A DNA stretch of 64,000 nucleotides from Chryseobacterium sp. PMSZPI (lineage in GTDB: Bacteria > Bacteroidota > Bacteroidia > Flavobacteriales > Weeksellaceae). Below, in pieces: positions 63,856 to 64,000 of the stretch (position 1 is the first letter of the stretch; each line of letters opens with the position of its first letter). The stretch is taken from assembly GCF_002835665.1 (NCBI RefSeq), contig NZ_PIZV01000079.1:27511-91510 (forward strand). The letters run 5' to 3'. A program made the translations under genes and the position numbers. Under the pieces are notes generated by a model, which did not search any database, had not been told where the DNA came from, and saw nothing but the letters and a program-made list of their open reading frames with translations.

Positions 63856-64000
63856 TGTACATCCCTAAATAGAGTTGACCGTATTGTTATTTAATATCTC
63901 ATTGTTAAATATATTCAAAATAGGCTTATTAATGTTCATATTTTGTCTCCAATATTCTTCAAATTTTTCTGGAGACATTCTACCAATTGCATTATGCGGT
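63856..64000 (-). mobile_element. IS3-family insertion sequence, partial
   Basis: The terminus TGTACATCCCTAAATAGAGT (63856 onwards) resembles IS3/IS150-group ends, which read TGTACTGACC...AGTTG. The element continues past the window end and contains a transposase C-terminus. Confidence 0.6.
63865..64000 (-). CDS. IS3-family transposase C-terminus, partial
   Basis: The minus strand reads PHNAIGRMSPEKFEEYWRQN and continues to TAG at 63865. The RPHNALG..SPEEFE-like ending is the C-terminus of the DDE integrase core of IS3-family OrfB transposases. The gene is cut by the window edge. Confidence 0.75.
   Translation of the reverse strand, partial: PHNAIGRMSPEKFEEYWRQNMNINKPILNIFNNEILNNNTVNSI

Overview
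The window looks like a chromosomal segment of a flavobacterium close to Chryseobacterium (Weeksellaceae). Supporting signs are AT-rich DNA, -7 boxes of the form TAnnTTTG, type IX secretion (T9SS) sorting tails, Bacteroidetes surface proteins with VGIGT-type repeats, a short NuoG without the molybdopterin domain, DUF349 and DUF4822 proteins, and an HD-PycTM fusion. The genus is an inference from sequence style; no search was run.

Layout. 1-5.4 kb: surface and lipoprotein genes, including a tandem duplication of a DUF4822 lipoprotein gene whose two copies keep an intrinsic-terminator hairpin in the 5' leader. 5.7-18 kb: an outer-membrane metallophosphoesterase/beta-barrel fusion, an HD-PycTM fusion, a GAF protein, a TonB-dependent receptor and a cytochrome P450. 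18.4-21.2 kb: two paralogous NHL-repeat T9SS cargo proteins, one of which has lost its sorting tail through a one-base deletion. 21.4-37.9 kb: a complete nuoA-N operon on the minus strand, interrupted by four non-nuo genes. These are an AAA ATPase/TOPRIM pair between nuoE and nuoF, a beta-barrel protein between nuoF and nuoG, and a frameshifted four-helix-bundle gene between nuoH and nuoI. 38-48.9 kb: housekeeping genes (GNAT, zinc metallopeptidase, YigZ, ribD, DUF349, aroE, secreted endonuclease I, FtsX-type permease, rbfA, methylmalonyl-CoA epimerase).

49.0-59.7 kb is an integrated element. It sits in the 3' end of a CAT-anticodon tRNA gene and is bounded by a 21-bp exact repeat of the tRNA 3' end. 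It carries a tyrosine integrase, paired arm-type motifs near both ends, a pseudoknot-like structured intergenic region, a TM2 membrane protein and secreted protein, a PHP-AAA ATPase of TrlF type, an excisionase-like HTH protein, a replication-initiator-like protein, a 35-aa basic protein, and an ImmA/IrrE peptidase overlapping a DUF4411 PIN-like gene. 59.7-64 kb: an HTH gene and an unknown gene, a Tat-exported PhoD phosphatase, a gene remnant and the end of an IS3-family element running off the window.

The two strongest candidates for undescribed biology are the ATPase/TOPRIM pair seamlessly embedded in the respiratory complex I operon (defence-like, reminiscent of PARIS/OLD logic) and the small tRNA-inserted island with its structured RNA-like locus and defence-type cargo. 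Three single-base homopolymer contractions break reading frames in the window, so assembly error should be excluded before calling those genes dead.
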